Assembly: GCA_012934845.2 (NCBI GenBank)
Contig: WNNJ02002300.1
Location: 1 to 64,000 of the forward strand
Source: Pomphorhynchus laevis
Taxonomy: Eukaryota > Acanthocephala > Palaeacanthocephala > Echinorhynchida > Pomphorhynchidae
Reading direction: 5' to 3'
DNA: 64,000 nt
Made by a program: the position numbers and the translations under genes. Under the pieces are notes generated by a model. The model saw only the letters and a program-made list of their open reading frames with translations, was not told where the DNA came from and searched no databases. Positions 54,970 through 64,000 of the stretch are shown piece by piece (positions within the stretch are counted from its first letter, which is position 1; each line of letters starts with the position of its first letter).

Positions 54970-57280
54970 CTCTTCATAGAAGAATTGCTTGGTATATAAC
55001 AATATTTCCACCCTGTTAACAATTCTCGCAGGTAACCCAAGGGACCTGAGAGAAGAGAAAACAAAAGGGATGAAAATGCGGTCAAATGCAGCAGTAAAGT
55101 CAAGAAAAACAGCCACAGCAAGCTGCTGACTGTTGTCTTGACAAAACTAGTGTACTATAACTATTGCTGTATGGTCCGAGCGATCTTTTACGTACCCATG
55201 AAAACCTGGTGGGATTAAATTTCACCTACATAGATGGTCGCGGATTTTACACGCAAGCGCTTTTTCATAAATGGAGATGAGAGAGTTTTGAATCGAGATT
55301 GGCCGCAGATCTTTAGGACATGAAATCGATTTCTTTTTTGGCATAAAACCACGACGGCTGATATTAATGTCAGCAACATCGGACGGGGAGGCTAGTAGCA
55401 TAGTGATAACGACCTCCCTTCTCTGACTATCTGTCAAAAGCTGACACACACGAGTGGAGAGTGGCGGATGGGTTCTGGAGGTGCCCGGGAGTGGCCCCCA
55501 GGAGTTAAGGATATCTGTAAAAGATAAGTCCCTACTCCTGAAGTCACACTAAGGCGGGATTGGTTGGAGTGATTGAGTGGCTCCATAATTGTGTAGGAAT
55601 AGTGACTCCTCCAAAAATTTATCAAGGCCTATTCTACCGAACCAACCTAATGCTCTATCCTTCCAACAGACAAACTTCTCCTTCTTAAATATTTTCCAGA
55701 AGGAAGACTGAGAAGGTTAAGGCGAGGAATGCTTGCCTTATCCCTACTCAGCTGGAGCCTATATCTAGTGCTCCTGTATTCATTCGAGAGTGCTTGTCTG
55801 GCGGAAACAGAGAGATTAGGAAGGTGTAGCATTTTAGCTAGTACCTTAAGTTTTGGTGGAGTGGGATTGTATATATGACCTTTATAGGTAGTCGAAAGAA
55901 ACGCGGTAGCTTGCGATGAGAGGTAGGAATTAAATTCGGTTAAACTATCATTTCCAATTCGGGGGAAGAGTTGGATAGTTGCTTGAAGGAAGGTCACCCT
56001 GATGGGATCAAAGTGGAACCTTCTCCTAAGCAACGTATCTTTTTCTAACCGCCAACGAATTAGGTCATGAGAGGTGGTATGTTGTTGACACGACTGCTCA
56101 GTACAGATGGGTTTCAACAACCACTTATTATGTAGCAGTAATATGTCGAGGAGCGAATTAGTTGTTGAGCAATGAAAGGTGGGGGATGGTGGTTTGTGAA
56201 TAAGATAGTCGTTCCTGGCTCTGCGGTTTGCTGCATTAATCCAACGACCAGTTCTGTCGTTGAAGTCACCAAGTAACATGTCATAGCCACTACCTAATAT
56301 ACGATCCAGGAGGTCACGATTCTTGTGAATTTCTCCTGGTCGTATATAAATAGTGGCTTTGCTCATGCAATTATCGTTCTTACGAAGTGATATAGCTAAA
56401 CAAGATAGGGCTGGAAAAGAATAGTTAAGAAGGAGGGTAGATTGAAACAAACTACTGTACTTCTTAAAGAAGACACATCTTTTACTCCAGGCTGGGTGGC
56501 TCTCCCCACATTTGGAGCAGGATGGGGGGCGTACATTTGCTGCCACTGGCTGCAGCCGGGCAAGAAGCGGAACTACACACCCCACATGTAGTCGGTAGGG
56601 ATCAGCTGTAAGTCCGGTGCCCCCACTTATGGCACCGACTACAGTGAGGATAAGTGTACTCCTCATTGCCGAACATTTTGAATTTTAGGTTAAAGTCCAT
56701 GAAGGGATTACATGTCGTCTTTTCCAATAACTAAGCCTGTCCCATCGCCGCTGAACAAAAACCAATTGTTAGCGGGAAGCCGTTTTTTCCTATCAGGGGG
56801 TGGAAGTTAGTAATTTCATAAGTTTTTTTAGTATCTCAATATCCCCATCATCTAAGTGAGCCGGAAGATTGACTATTTTCAATGATGCTTGGATGGGTTT
56901 GCACTCGAATATCCCCAAATCTTTAAAGTTTGCGTTAAAAAGCTCTCATAGCTCTCCAGGAGATCCTAGGATGAAAACGATATCTTAATACCACTATTGT
57001 TATATCGAACAGTGTTGAAAATTATTCGGTTGTTCATTTTAGAGACAAATTCTCTGAGGAAAGTGTTGTATAACATGTGCCTCTCTAAAGGCTTTATTAT
57101 TTTGATAATCCCCAGATAAACAAGTTTGGGGATTAGGGAAAGTAATTCTTCATTGTCAGAAGTAACAGAAGCATCACTTACCTTTGGGCTGTGATGATTA
57201 AGACATACATTCACCTGATTTAGTTGAGATTTGGAAGGTTTTTCGTTGTAAATAGAAGAAAAATTGCTTTCCATAACTGC
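54970..57280 (-). mobile_element. LINE-A copy 4, 5' two thirds
   Basis: On the minus strand: ORF1 N-terminus 56966-57274 (MESNFSSIYNEKPSKSQLNQ, ending SGIKISFSS). Then a 339-residue frame (55647-56666) with zinc-knuckle residues CSKCGESHPAWSKRC fused to endonuclease text MLLGDFNDRTGRWINAANRR, with the canonical GDFND that copy 2 has lost. RT entry is at 55625-54970, stopping at the junction with the inverted-repeat arm. The rest of RT is absent. The ORF1-to-EN fusion without the EN N-terminus indicates an internal deletion near 56440. Confidence 0.8.
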
Positions 57281-57850
57281 AGAATCTGATATCCTTATGA
57301 TAATTCCGAATTGATCGAAAATGTGGGAAAAATACTATTGCAGTCATGATAACAATATACCAGCAATAAGGATACAAAGTGATGTTAAGACTAGCAAGGT
57401 GTGATATTTATTATTGTAAATATTGCTTACACGATCCGCTATTATTCATTGGTCGGTTTCATATTTTCCTTGTGTGGTTATTTTAATCCTATCAGCATCA
57501 CTGTGCACTACAATCAGCGTGTGTGGACCTCATCAGCAGTGAGCCCACGCCAACATTTCGTGTTCCGGTTTTGTTTCTGCTTCTGCTGAACTCCTTGTCG
57601 CCAAAATGCTGGTTTATATTTGACTTTTATGTCAAATTATATGGAACACATAAATCGTGTATGAATACTTTGAATCCTTATTGTATGGTGTATTGTTAAA
57701 TATTATTAATCAAATATTATTAATCAACATTTGAGTGCATTTAAATAATAGAATTCATCGTCCACAATTAGCAAATGTAATTTCTTTCATAAAGTGAATG
57801 ATTTATTTGAGAAAATATAATAAAATTACAATCATTAAATTGTAAAACCT
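57281..57850. other. Spacer upstream of LINE-A copy 4
   Basis: Probably LINE-A 5' UTR to about 57600, then A+T-rich DNA. No gene seen. Confidence 0.4.
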
Positions 57851-58560
57851 ATCCATCTGTGTTAAACCAATTATCGTATTGTAACGATGAAGCCATATTC
57901 AGTAAATTCGATGTCTTTGCCTGCTATGAAGTTTATTCAAAATATGCTGCTAAATATATGTATTTGACACCTCTTGCTGATAAAATAAAAAATATGGATT
58001 ACAAGCGATTAAAAGCATACAGCTGAATCGGAAGTAAATAATTAAATAAAAAACACGATCATCAAAGTAAAATACACTATAAATGTTGTTTAATCAAAAC
58101 TTTTGTCAAGAACTCTTAGAGATAAACCAATTCGACAGTTAAAACGTGTAGTTAATCAGAGCATCCTTGGCCACAGAATATACACAAGCACTTTTTCGTA
58201 TTTCCGTGTAAAGCAAGCTAATGGTGCATTATTCTGTCATGATATTCAGTGAGATAATCTCTAAAAGTAAGCATCGACTACTTGCCATAGGCTATATATA
58301 TAGTGTAGCTGATGCCGTAGGGGTGCTTGGTATAGCGAAGAATCCATATTTACCATGCTTTCATTCAATCGAGAAATATGCATTATAAGCTTGATTTTGG
58401 GAAGATCAAATCGAGATTTATGGTCCATTGACAACGGCTGCTAGTTTATTAAGAAGGCGAACGAGTAATAAGAACTTTTCAGGAGACTACAGCTAATATT
58501 ATTAGATAAATCCATTTACATTTGTCTATCTGATAAAATGTTTGTATTGAGAGGTCTTCA
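57850..58560 (+). pseudogene. Decayed unidentified protein-coding remnant
   Basis: Two plus-strand open stretches lack any RT motif. Near 57887-58023: CNDEAIFSKFDVFACYEVYS, then LTPLADKIKNMDYKRLKAYS. Near 58250-58470: SKHRLLAIGYIYSVADAVGV, LGIAKNPYLPCFHSIEKYAL, then after stops IEIYGPLTTAASLLRRRTS. The residue order looks like real protein, but stops interrupt it and I do not recognise it. It could be a DNA-transposon protein or a host pseudogene. Confidence 0.3.
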
Positions 58561-58901
58561 TAGAAAACCCTAATACTGTAGTGAAATAATTTTGTAAGAA
58601 ATAATATATTATAATGATAATATATTTAAAAATATATTGTATAATATGTAATAATATGTTAATCATTTATATAATGCAACATTACATATTAATACATATT
58701 ACATCATTACATTTATAATACATCATTATAAATATATTATAATGATACCAATTCGCTTGTAACGGATATCAATATATTATTGTTTTTGTTTGATAATTGA
58801 TAACTTGGAAAATTGAAGCTATTAAAATAATAGCGATTAAATAATATTTGTATTTAATATATGTATTTTTTATATCTTAGAATTCAATCTTTGTAATTTA
58901 G

Positions 58902-59099
58902 ACCGTATTCGTCGGTTCTTAAATATGATACATATTCTAACGAATGGACTCGCCTTCCAAATATGCCAGCATCTCAAAGTTGGCCAGGAGTTGCAGTAGA
59001 GGAGCAAGGTAGACTTATTGTTGTTGGTGGATATAGCGTGTTGGTGGGTGAACCTCGTATAAGCTCTGAATGTTATATGTTCACTCCAGGCCAGACAAC
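58902..59099 (+). CDS. Kelch-repeat protein gene, exon 4
   Basis: Acceptor TTGTAATTTAG before 58902 and donor ACAAC|GTAAGC after 59099. Spliced to exon 3 across a 14.8-kb intron the frame stays open (NNV-PYSSVLKYDTYSNEWTRL). The exon encodes one full Kelch blade: YDTYSNEWTRLPNMPASQSW, then VEEQGRLIVVGGYSVLVGEP and SSECYMFTPGQTT. Kelch blades form a beta-propeller for protein binding; the W and GG positions are intact. Confidence 0.85.
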
Positions 59100-59989
59100 G
59101 TAAGCTTTTGGTTAAGTTTATGCATTAATTTTAAGATTTTAAAAATTAGAACATAAAATTATCTGCAAGCGTCACAAGTGATTTCAAATAAACTTTGTAG
59201 ATAGCCTACTAGTTGGATCTTAAAGTGCTTATTCGCAAATTAGTAAAATTGTACCAATTAACAGTTATTTTTTATTTTTTATTAGACAATAAAAAATTAA
59301 CTTTGACATGATCTAATAAGCGTGTTTTTCTCTCTCATTTATTATATATTATCTTATTATTTTATAATTAAATCTGTAAATGGTTTAAAAAGCGAAGGAT
59401 TAAAAGCTGTAAAAGCGCAGAAACTTCGACTTTTAAATCTCAAAAAAGTTTCAAATTTTAAAAAGTTTTTTTTTTCAAAATTAATCTCGCAAATATTAAG
59501 AAAATGAATGTTTGTTGATTTTTTCTGCACAGCCACCGACTTATTGCGTGTGGTAGAAGATGATGGCACGCTTTTCGTTGCTCTTCAAGTGATAATAATC
59601 GAGTTCGATATGAACTCGAACTCGATTATTATAGGGAATTGATATTGGTCCTTTCTTATTTAACTATATGGAACAATAGTAATCCTACAATTTCATGATT
59701 TTGGAATAAGATAGTTATCTTTACAAAATCACACCATATTATTATCTCAGTCAACTGTAAAATGTAAGGTCATTGCAGTTGGTATGCTGATTTTGAGATT
59801 TTTTATCTATAATTTTTTATAATTTATAGATTTTTTTATAATTTTTTATCTATAATAATTTTTTATTTATAATATAAATATAATTTTTTTTTTCAAGTTT
59901 TGTGCTATTTAATAATAATATTTACATATTGAGGGTTGTCCTCAAACGGATCCCGTGAAATTGTTTTTTGTTCAGACTTTGAAATTACT

Positions 59990-61320
59990 CTCGCTAGGTT
60001 GTTTCTTCATTATATCAATTATTCGTAGTATTAATATCTGTGCGTAAAGTATATGAGTATCGTCTGAAAAATAATTTTTCCCATATTGTCATCGAAAACG
60101 TCTTCGCGATTACAGTGGATATCATATTCCGAGATCTGCGAATAATTTGGGCATATTGGTCATTTTTATTCTCAATTTTTTTTCTGGGCAATCCGTTTCA
60201 ATAATTTATCAGTTGTCTTTCCAAAACCTCCCACCGTTGAGATAATTATCGGAAAGAAATTTGCATTCTCGACTAATCTGATTCGCTCTTCGTACTTTGC
60301 GACTTTTCAGCGCTCATGATAATCAAATGGACATTCATTTCTAGACAGAAATGAATACAGAGCAAGTGAATTGTACATAAATGTATCCAAGAAGGATCTT
60401 CTCCGTAATGTGCCCATAAAGTCCAGAGCAGCTTATTTCAGCTCTCGAATTTCTGTCTCTTGTCGTTGTTGTCTTTTCAAATAGGATATTGTCTGTTACT
60501 GGACGTAATGTAGGCTCTTTTATAACATTATGACATGTGGATCCAAGTAGTTGTGCGAACGCATTTACCACGGCATCGTGTCGGATAAAAGTGGAACCCA
60601 TACTCTTACATGACAATACATGCGAGACCGTAAAAGGAGCTCCACATTGACAATCATTTCCAATAAAAGCGTGATTCCAATTATACCTCGTAGCCAGGGC
60701 ATCATGGAACTCAGTAGAGTTAAGGAATAGCTCTCTCATGTCATTGTGTCGGCTGAGCCAGGATGATGCTCCGATGACACTTGCATTTCGCATGACCGTC
60801 TCTAAGTCCATTCTTGATGAAGCGATCACCTTTTTTACATTCATTACCCGATATTCTTTATCTTTTCTGATTGACGCATTTACGGCCTTTTGCAAAAATT
60901 GCAACTCCTCTCCATAATGACCATCCATTGCTGGCTCACAAATCCTGAAGGAGTTTATGTATTCATCGGTTAAAGTGCATGTAATATCCCGGATTCCCAG
61001 GCCTCCGTGATGATTCAGAAGTGTTAAAATCTTCTCCATTTCTTTGTCGTCGATATTCATGCCCAGCATCCTAGGCAGTAACTTCCCAAATAATAACGAA
61101 CGATAATGCACAAACCAGCTCGATTCTGTTTTGCAGGTTCGAAGAAGGTGAATCTGTCTGTGTTGCAAAGCCCTTGTAAGTAAAATGTATCCCGCAAAGG
61201 CCTCGTAATCAACTACTTTATTAAGCTTATTCATTTCCTCCACCCATACGTTAGCACATTCACAGCATTTATTCTTTACGAATTCTGAGTTTCCAATAAA
61301 GCTACCGAGATATCTCACAA
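59990..61320 (-). mobile_element. Retroelement RT-distal region with CxCG...RHD domain
   Basis: A 325-residue minus-strand frame (60341-61318) begins MRYLGSFIGNSEFVKNKCCE and continues HHGGLGIRDITCTLTDEYIN, SSWLSRHNDMRELFL, EFHDALATRYNWNHAFIGND, then CQCGAPFTVSHVLSCKSMGS and FIRHDAVVNAFAQLL, and NSRAEISCSGLYG. These are the post-RT domains, with a zinc site (CxCG...H...C, RHD), of a retroelement family common in cnidarians. After a frame break the usual C-terminus follows (RIRLVENANFFPIIISTVGG, then FGKTTDKLLKRIAQKK near 60215). The acidic residues of the putative nuclease segment (ARAEIS...) are partly kept. The RT proper is missing. Confidence 0.65.
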
Positions 61321-61480
61321 TATAATATTATAAATATAATATTATATAATATTTATAATATTGTATAAATATAATATTATAAATATTATATAATATTATT
61401 TATATATATTATTTATATAATATTTATAATATTATATAAATATAATATTATAAATAGTACTTGTAAATAATATTTAATAT
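61321..61480. repeat. TATAATATTATAAATA low-complexity array
   Basis: About ten imperfect palindromic units of ATAATATTATAAATAT. Confidence 0.85.
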
Positions 61481-61712
61481 TTTTCATAATATCATGACGC
61501 TCATTGTCTTAAAAATTGAGTGAAAACCAGCTAGACAATCAAAATTTGTATTTTAGCAAAATCAAAAAAATTGTATTCAAATTTTAAAACATTGCTGTCT
61601 TCATCATCAGGAATTGTAACAATAACAGCTAAACTTTGTGCATTTTTATACTATTTAAGGAAAACAGCTGCATATCGATTAGTTTAAAAAACAAAATAAA
61701 GGCAAAATATTC

Positions 61713-61870
61713 ATAATTATTGGAGCTGGATCAAAGTAAAGAAGAAATTATTTTTGATATTTCGCTAACTACTGTTAGCATCTTCAGTAATTTTCTGAAG
61801 ATGCTAACAGAAGATAGCGAAAAATCAAAAATAATTTCTTCTTTACTTTGATCCAGCTCCAATAATTATT
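61713..61870. repeat. 75-bp-arm palindrome with hammerhead-like core
   Basis: Arms 61713-61787 and 61795-61870 around the spacer TAATTTT. Plus strand from 61795: CTGAAGA, T, stem GCTA...TAGC, GAAA. The outer end carries TTTGATCCAGCTCCAATAA, shared with 6.25, 31.24 and 61.99 kb. Confidence 0.85.
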
Positions 61871-62231
61871 TACACACTATTTTTGTGTACCTATTCCTGC
61901 TAGTGGATCGGGTTAATAATACTATGGTTAATATCGGGTTAATTAAGAATAATTCTCTTTATTTTTGATATCAAAAGTGGTTACGTATTTCCTTTGATCC
62001 AGCCCCAATAATTATTTATCAATAATGGATCATTATCAACTATTTGAAATATAAGCGAGTATGTATATAAGCATATAAAAGGATTAAAAAATACTTTATA
62101 TTTTTATGAGAAAAAGCTCTTTATCGCGTTTCAAACATCGCGTTATGTTTAGTGTGATTTTGTGTGGAAAATATAAATTATTGCAAATATTCGATTTTGA
62201 TTATCCATTTTTCCTTCATTGAATTATGCTT

Positions 62232-62361
62232 AGCTAACTTCTGTTAGCATCACCAGAAAAAATACCATTTTTAAAGTATCTTTTAATAAATAGGTATTTT
62301 TTAATAAATACCTATTTTTTAAAAATAGGTATTTTTTCTGATGCTGCTAACAGAAGTTAGC
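62232..62361. repeat. Palindrome with nested AT-rich palindrome at its centre
   Basis: Outer arms (TAGCTAACTTCTGTTAGCAT / CTGCTAACAGAAGTTAGC) enclose several copies of AAATAGGTATTTTTT and its complement. The plus strand reads CTGATGC, then GCTAAC...GTTAGC, GAAAT. Confidence 0.8.
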
Positions 62362-62527
62362 GAAATATAAAAATTAAAAGTTTGCTTTTTTGATGCTGCT
62401 CCCAAAATTCAATGAATAAATTATTTTAATAAATTATTATTATGCAAAAAGAACATAAACGTTTTTGACATAATTTTAAAATCGAATTATCAAACGATAA
62501 TTAAATTTATATTATTACATAAACGAA

Positions 62528-62707
62528 GAAGAAGAAAATATCCTTTATTTGATAAAAATTCTATATTTCGATAGCTTCTACTATCATCATCAGGATTACA
62601 ATAAAATGTTTCACTCATTTTTTAAAACATTTTATTGTAATCCTGATGATGATAACAGGAGCTGTCGAAATGTAGAATTTTTATCAAATAAAGGATATTT
62701 TCTTCTT
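62528..62707. repeat. ~83-bp-arm palindrome with hammerhead-like core
   Basis: Arms 62528-62612 and 62625-62707. The minus strand of the left arm reads CTGATGA, T, stem GATAG/CTATC with loop TAGAAG, GAAAT; here the CTGATGA box is perfect. Confidence 0.85.
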
Positions 62708-63146
62708 CGTTCCTGTAATAATTATATATTTGAAATGGAAGAAGATTGTGGTTATAGTATTTATTATTAGATAATTAAATCATAATTATTGGAATATTAT
62801 CAAATAATGATTAGTGATTATTAATTGATCATTTTCGAATGATTATCTGCTCAATATGATAATTTGCTTGACAAATTATCATTTAAAAAAAATGATTTTT
62901 AAATAATAAAAATCATTTAAATTTTTATTATTTAAAAATTCATTTTTATTAGTTCAATGTGTATACGTTAATTCTGTTCTAATAAAACATCAAGTTATTT
63001 ATTGTTGTTATCAACATTAAAAAGAATTTATTGAAAACGTAAAGCAGATATTTTTGCGATCCTCAATTTTGATTTCAAAATTGATAAAATTGAGAATTTT
63101 GATTTTGAATTTAAAATTTTCTAAATATAAAATTTGCAATATTTAG

Positions 63147-63390
63147 ATGGAAACGTCTTCCCAATTTGCCAATTGGAGCATGCAACGTTATGACAATTTT
63201 AGAAGATAAAATAATTTATGCAATGGGTGGTAGAACTGTAAAGGATGGGAAGACAGAATCCGTGCCATCTGTCTTTAAATTAAAGGAAGGTGCCGAAAAA
63301 TGGGAAACAGTTACTGAGATTCCTGATTACGACATACGAACAAAAGGACTTTTGTTTGAAGGTAACGTTTTGTATTGTAAAACTAAATAG
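63147..63390 (+). CDS. Kelch-repeat protein gene, terminal exon
   Basis: Acceptor GCAATATTTAG before 63147. Joined to exon 4 it reads PGQTTWKRLPNLPIGACNVM, then EDKIIYAMGGRTVKDGK, SVFKLKEGAEKWETVTEI and LFEGNVLYCKTK, with TAG at 63388-63390. This is a further Kelch blade and a partial last one. The five visible exons total 819 bp (272 residues), short for a Kelch propeller of five to seven blades; 5' exons may be missing. No polyadenylation signal was confirmed. The terminal frame is undamaged, so the gene appears live. Confidence 0.85.
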
Positions 63391-64000
63391 ATTATTTTCA
63401 CGAATGTCTATAAAAGCTATTTATTAAAATAGATTATAAGTAACTGATTGATTTGAAAGCGAAAATTAAATAATACTCGAATTGCTTTCAGAGTACTTCC
63501 TCATTTTTAAAAAAATTAATTTAATTAATTAATAATAATTAATAAATAATTAATTAATATTTGTAGCACAACAATATTGTTTTAATTGCATGTATTAATT
63601 AATTTAAATTAATTAATTAAATTAATTAATTAAATTAATTAATTTAATTAATTTGAGTACAGTCAAAAATAATCGTTGATTTGATGTATGTCCGGTATGC
63701 TACATTAAAATAGTATTAAGTTGCAATAATAAAAATTGTAAGCAGGATAAATAAATCTCTTGTTGTAGTTTGACTTGCAGTAACTTATGGGATTTTATAA
63801 GTTAATAACTCATAACATATGAGTCAAATATATGAAAAGTAAAAATATTAGCTTTGTAAACAGTTATCATTGGTCTTATTTAATTGGCGCAAGAAATACC
63901 AAATTATTATTCTATTATTCTATATTATCAAATTATTAAATTATTATGGAATAATAATTAAATAATTACAAATAATAAATAATTGTTATAATTTATAAGT
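63391..64000. other. 3' flank of the Kelch gene
   Basis: A+T-rich; a TTAATTAATTAAATTAATTA palindromic run lies at 63515-63650. No further gene is seen. Confidence 0.5.

Larger units (their letters stand above)
44065..58901 (+). other. 14.8-kb intron of the Kelch gene, filled with repeats
   Basis: Starts GTAAGT and ends ATTTAG. It holds A+T-rich PLE fragments, LINE-D ends, two tRNA-Ser copies, a minisatellite, LINE-A copies and the right arm of the large inverted repeat. If the tRNA-Ser is transcribed, it is antisense to the host gene. Confidence 0.7.
59100..63146 (+). other. 4.0-kb intron of the Kelch gene
   Basis: GTAAGC...ATTTAG. It contains a retroelement C-terminal copy (60.0-61.3 kb) and three snapback palindromes. 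A short palindrome (ATAATAATCGAGTTCGATAT, then its complement) lies at 59590-59630. Confidence 0.65.

Noticed and set aside
1-64000. LTR retrotransposons, endogenous viruses or Polintons
   Set aside because: No gag-protease, integrase, capsid, envelope or long terminal repeats were recognised; the zinc knuckles belong to LINE ORF1s.

Overview
This is animal nuclear DNA, strongly A+T-rich, and most likely from an invertebrate (an arthropod would fit). Support for this: two spliced host genes with introns as short as about 55 nt, a SOCS-type SH2 protein, a tRNA-Ser, and a dense load of LINEs, Penelope-like elements (PLEs) and a Merlin-type DNA transposon. The species cannot be named from the sequence.

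Host genes are few. At 36.36-37.0 kb (+) three exons encode the SH2 domain and SOCS box of a SOCS6/7-like signalling suppressor. From 43.55 to 63.39 kb (+) five exons encode a Kelch-repeat protein; one intron is 14.8 kb and another 4.0 kb, both filled with transposon debris. An intact-looking tRNA-Ser(GCU) lies at 46.5 kb (-) beside a damaged copy. Two further possible exons (31.4 and 41.7 kb) are not recognised.

The rest is a transposon graveyard. LINE-A (zinc-knuckle ORF1, APE endonuclease, RT) fills 0-5.3 kb and 49.4-57.3 kb. These two regions share a near-identical inverted block of about 3.5 kb, and the right copy is inserted between two roughly 0.95-kb direct repeats. From 6 to 12.2 kb are PLE fragments, a canonical hammerhead ribozyme core and a Merlin transposase remnant. 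From 12.3 to 25.6 kb are CR1/Jockey-like LINE-C copies, some head-to-head, one with its RT block displaced downstream and a PLE nested in that block. LINE-B (CR1/L2-like) occurs at 13.8, 25.7-28.8, 32.0-35.2 (-) and 39.0-40.9 kb (+). LINE-D 3' ends lie at 41.2, 45.2 and 46.1 kb. A third retroelement type, with a C-terminal CxCG...RHD domain, occurs at 6.4, 30.1 and 60-61.3 kb.

The main recurring theme is structural. Snapback palindromes at several loci have arms containing a hammerhead-like core (CTGANGA, stem II, GAAA), suggesting they come from PLE termini. Several tandem repeats (23-bp and 116-bp units, (TA)n) and fold-back junctions add to a picture of repeated template switching. No intact mobile element was found; the best preserved reading frame is an A+T-rich PLE reverse transcriptase at 23.45-25.07 kb.
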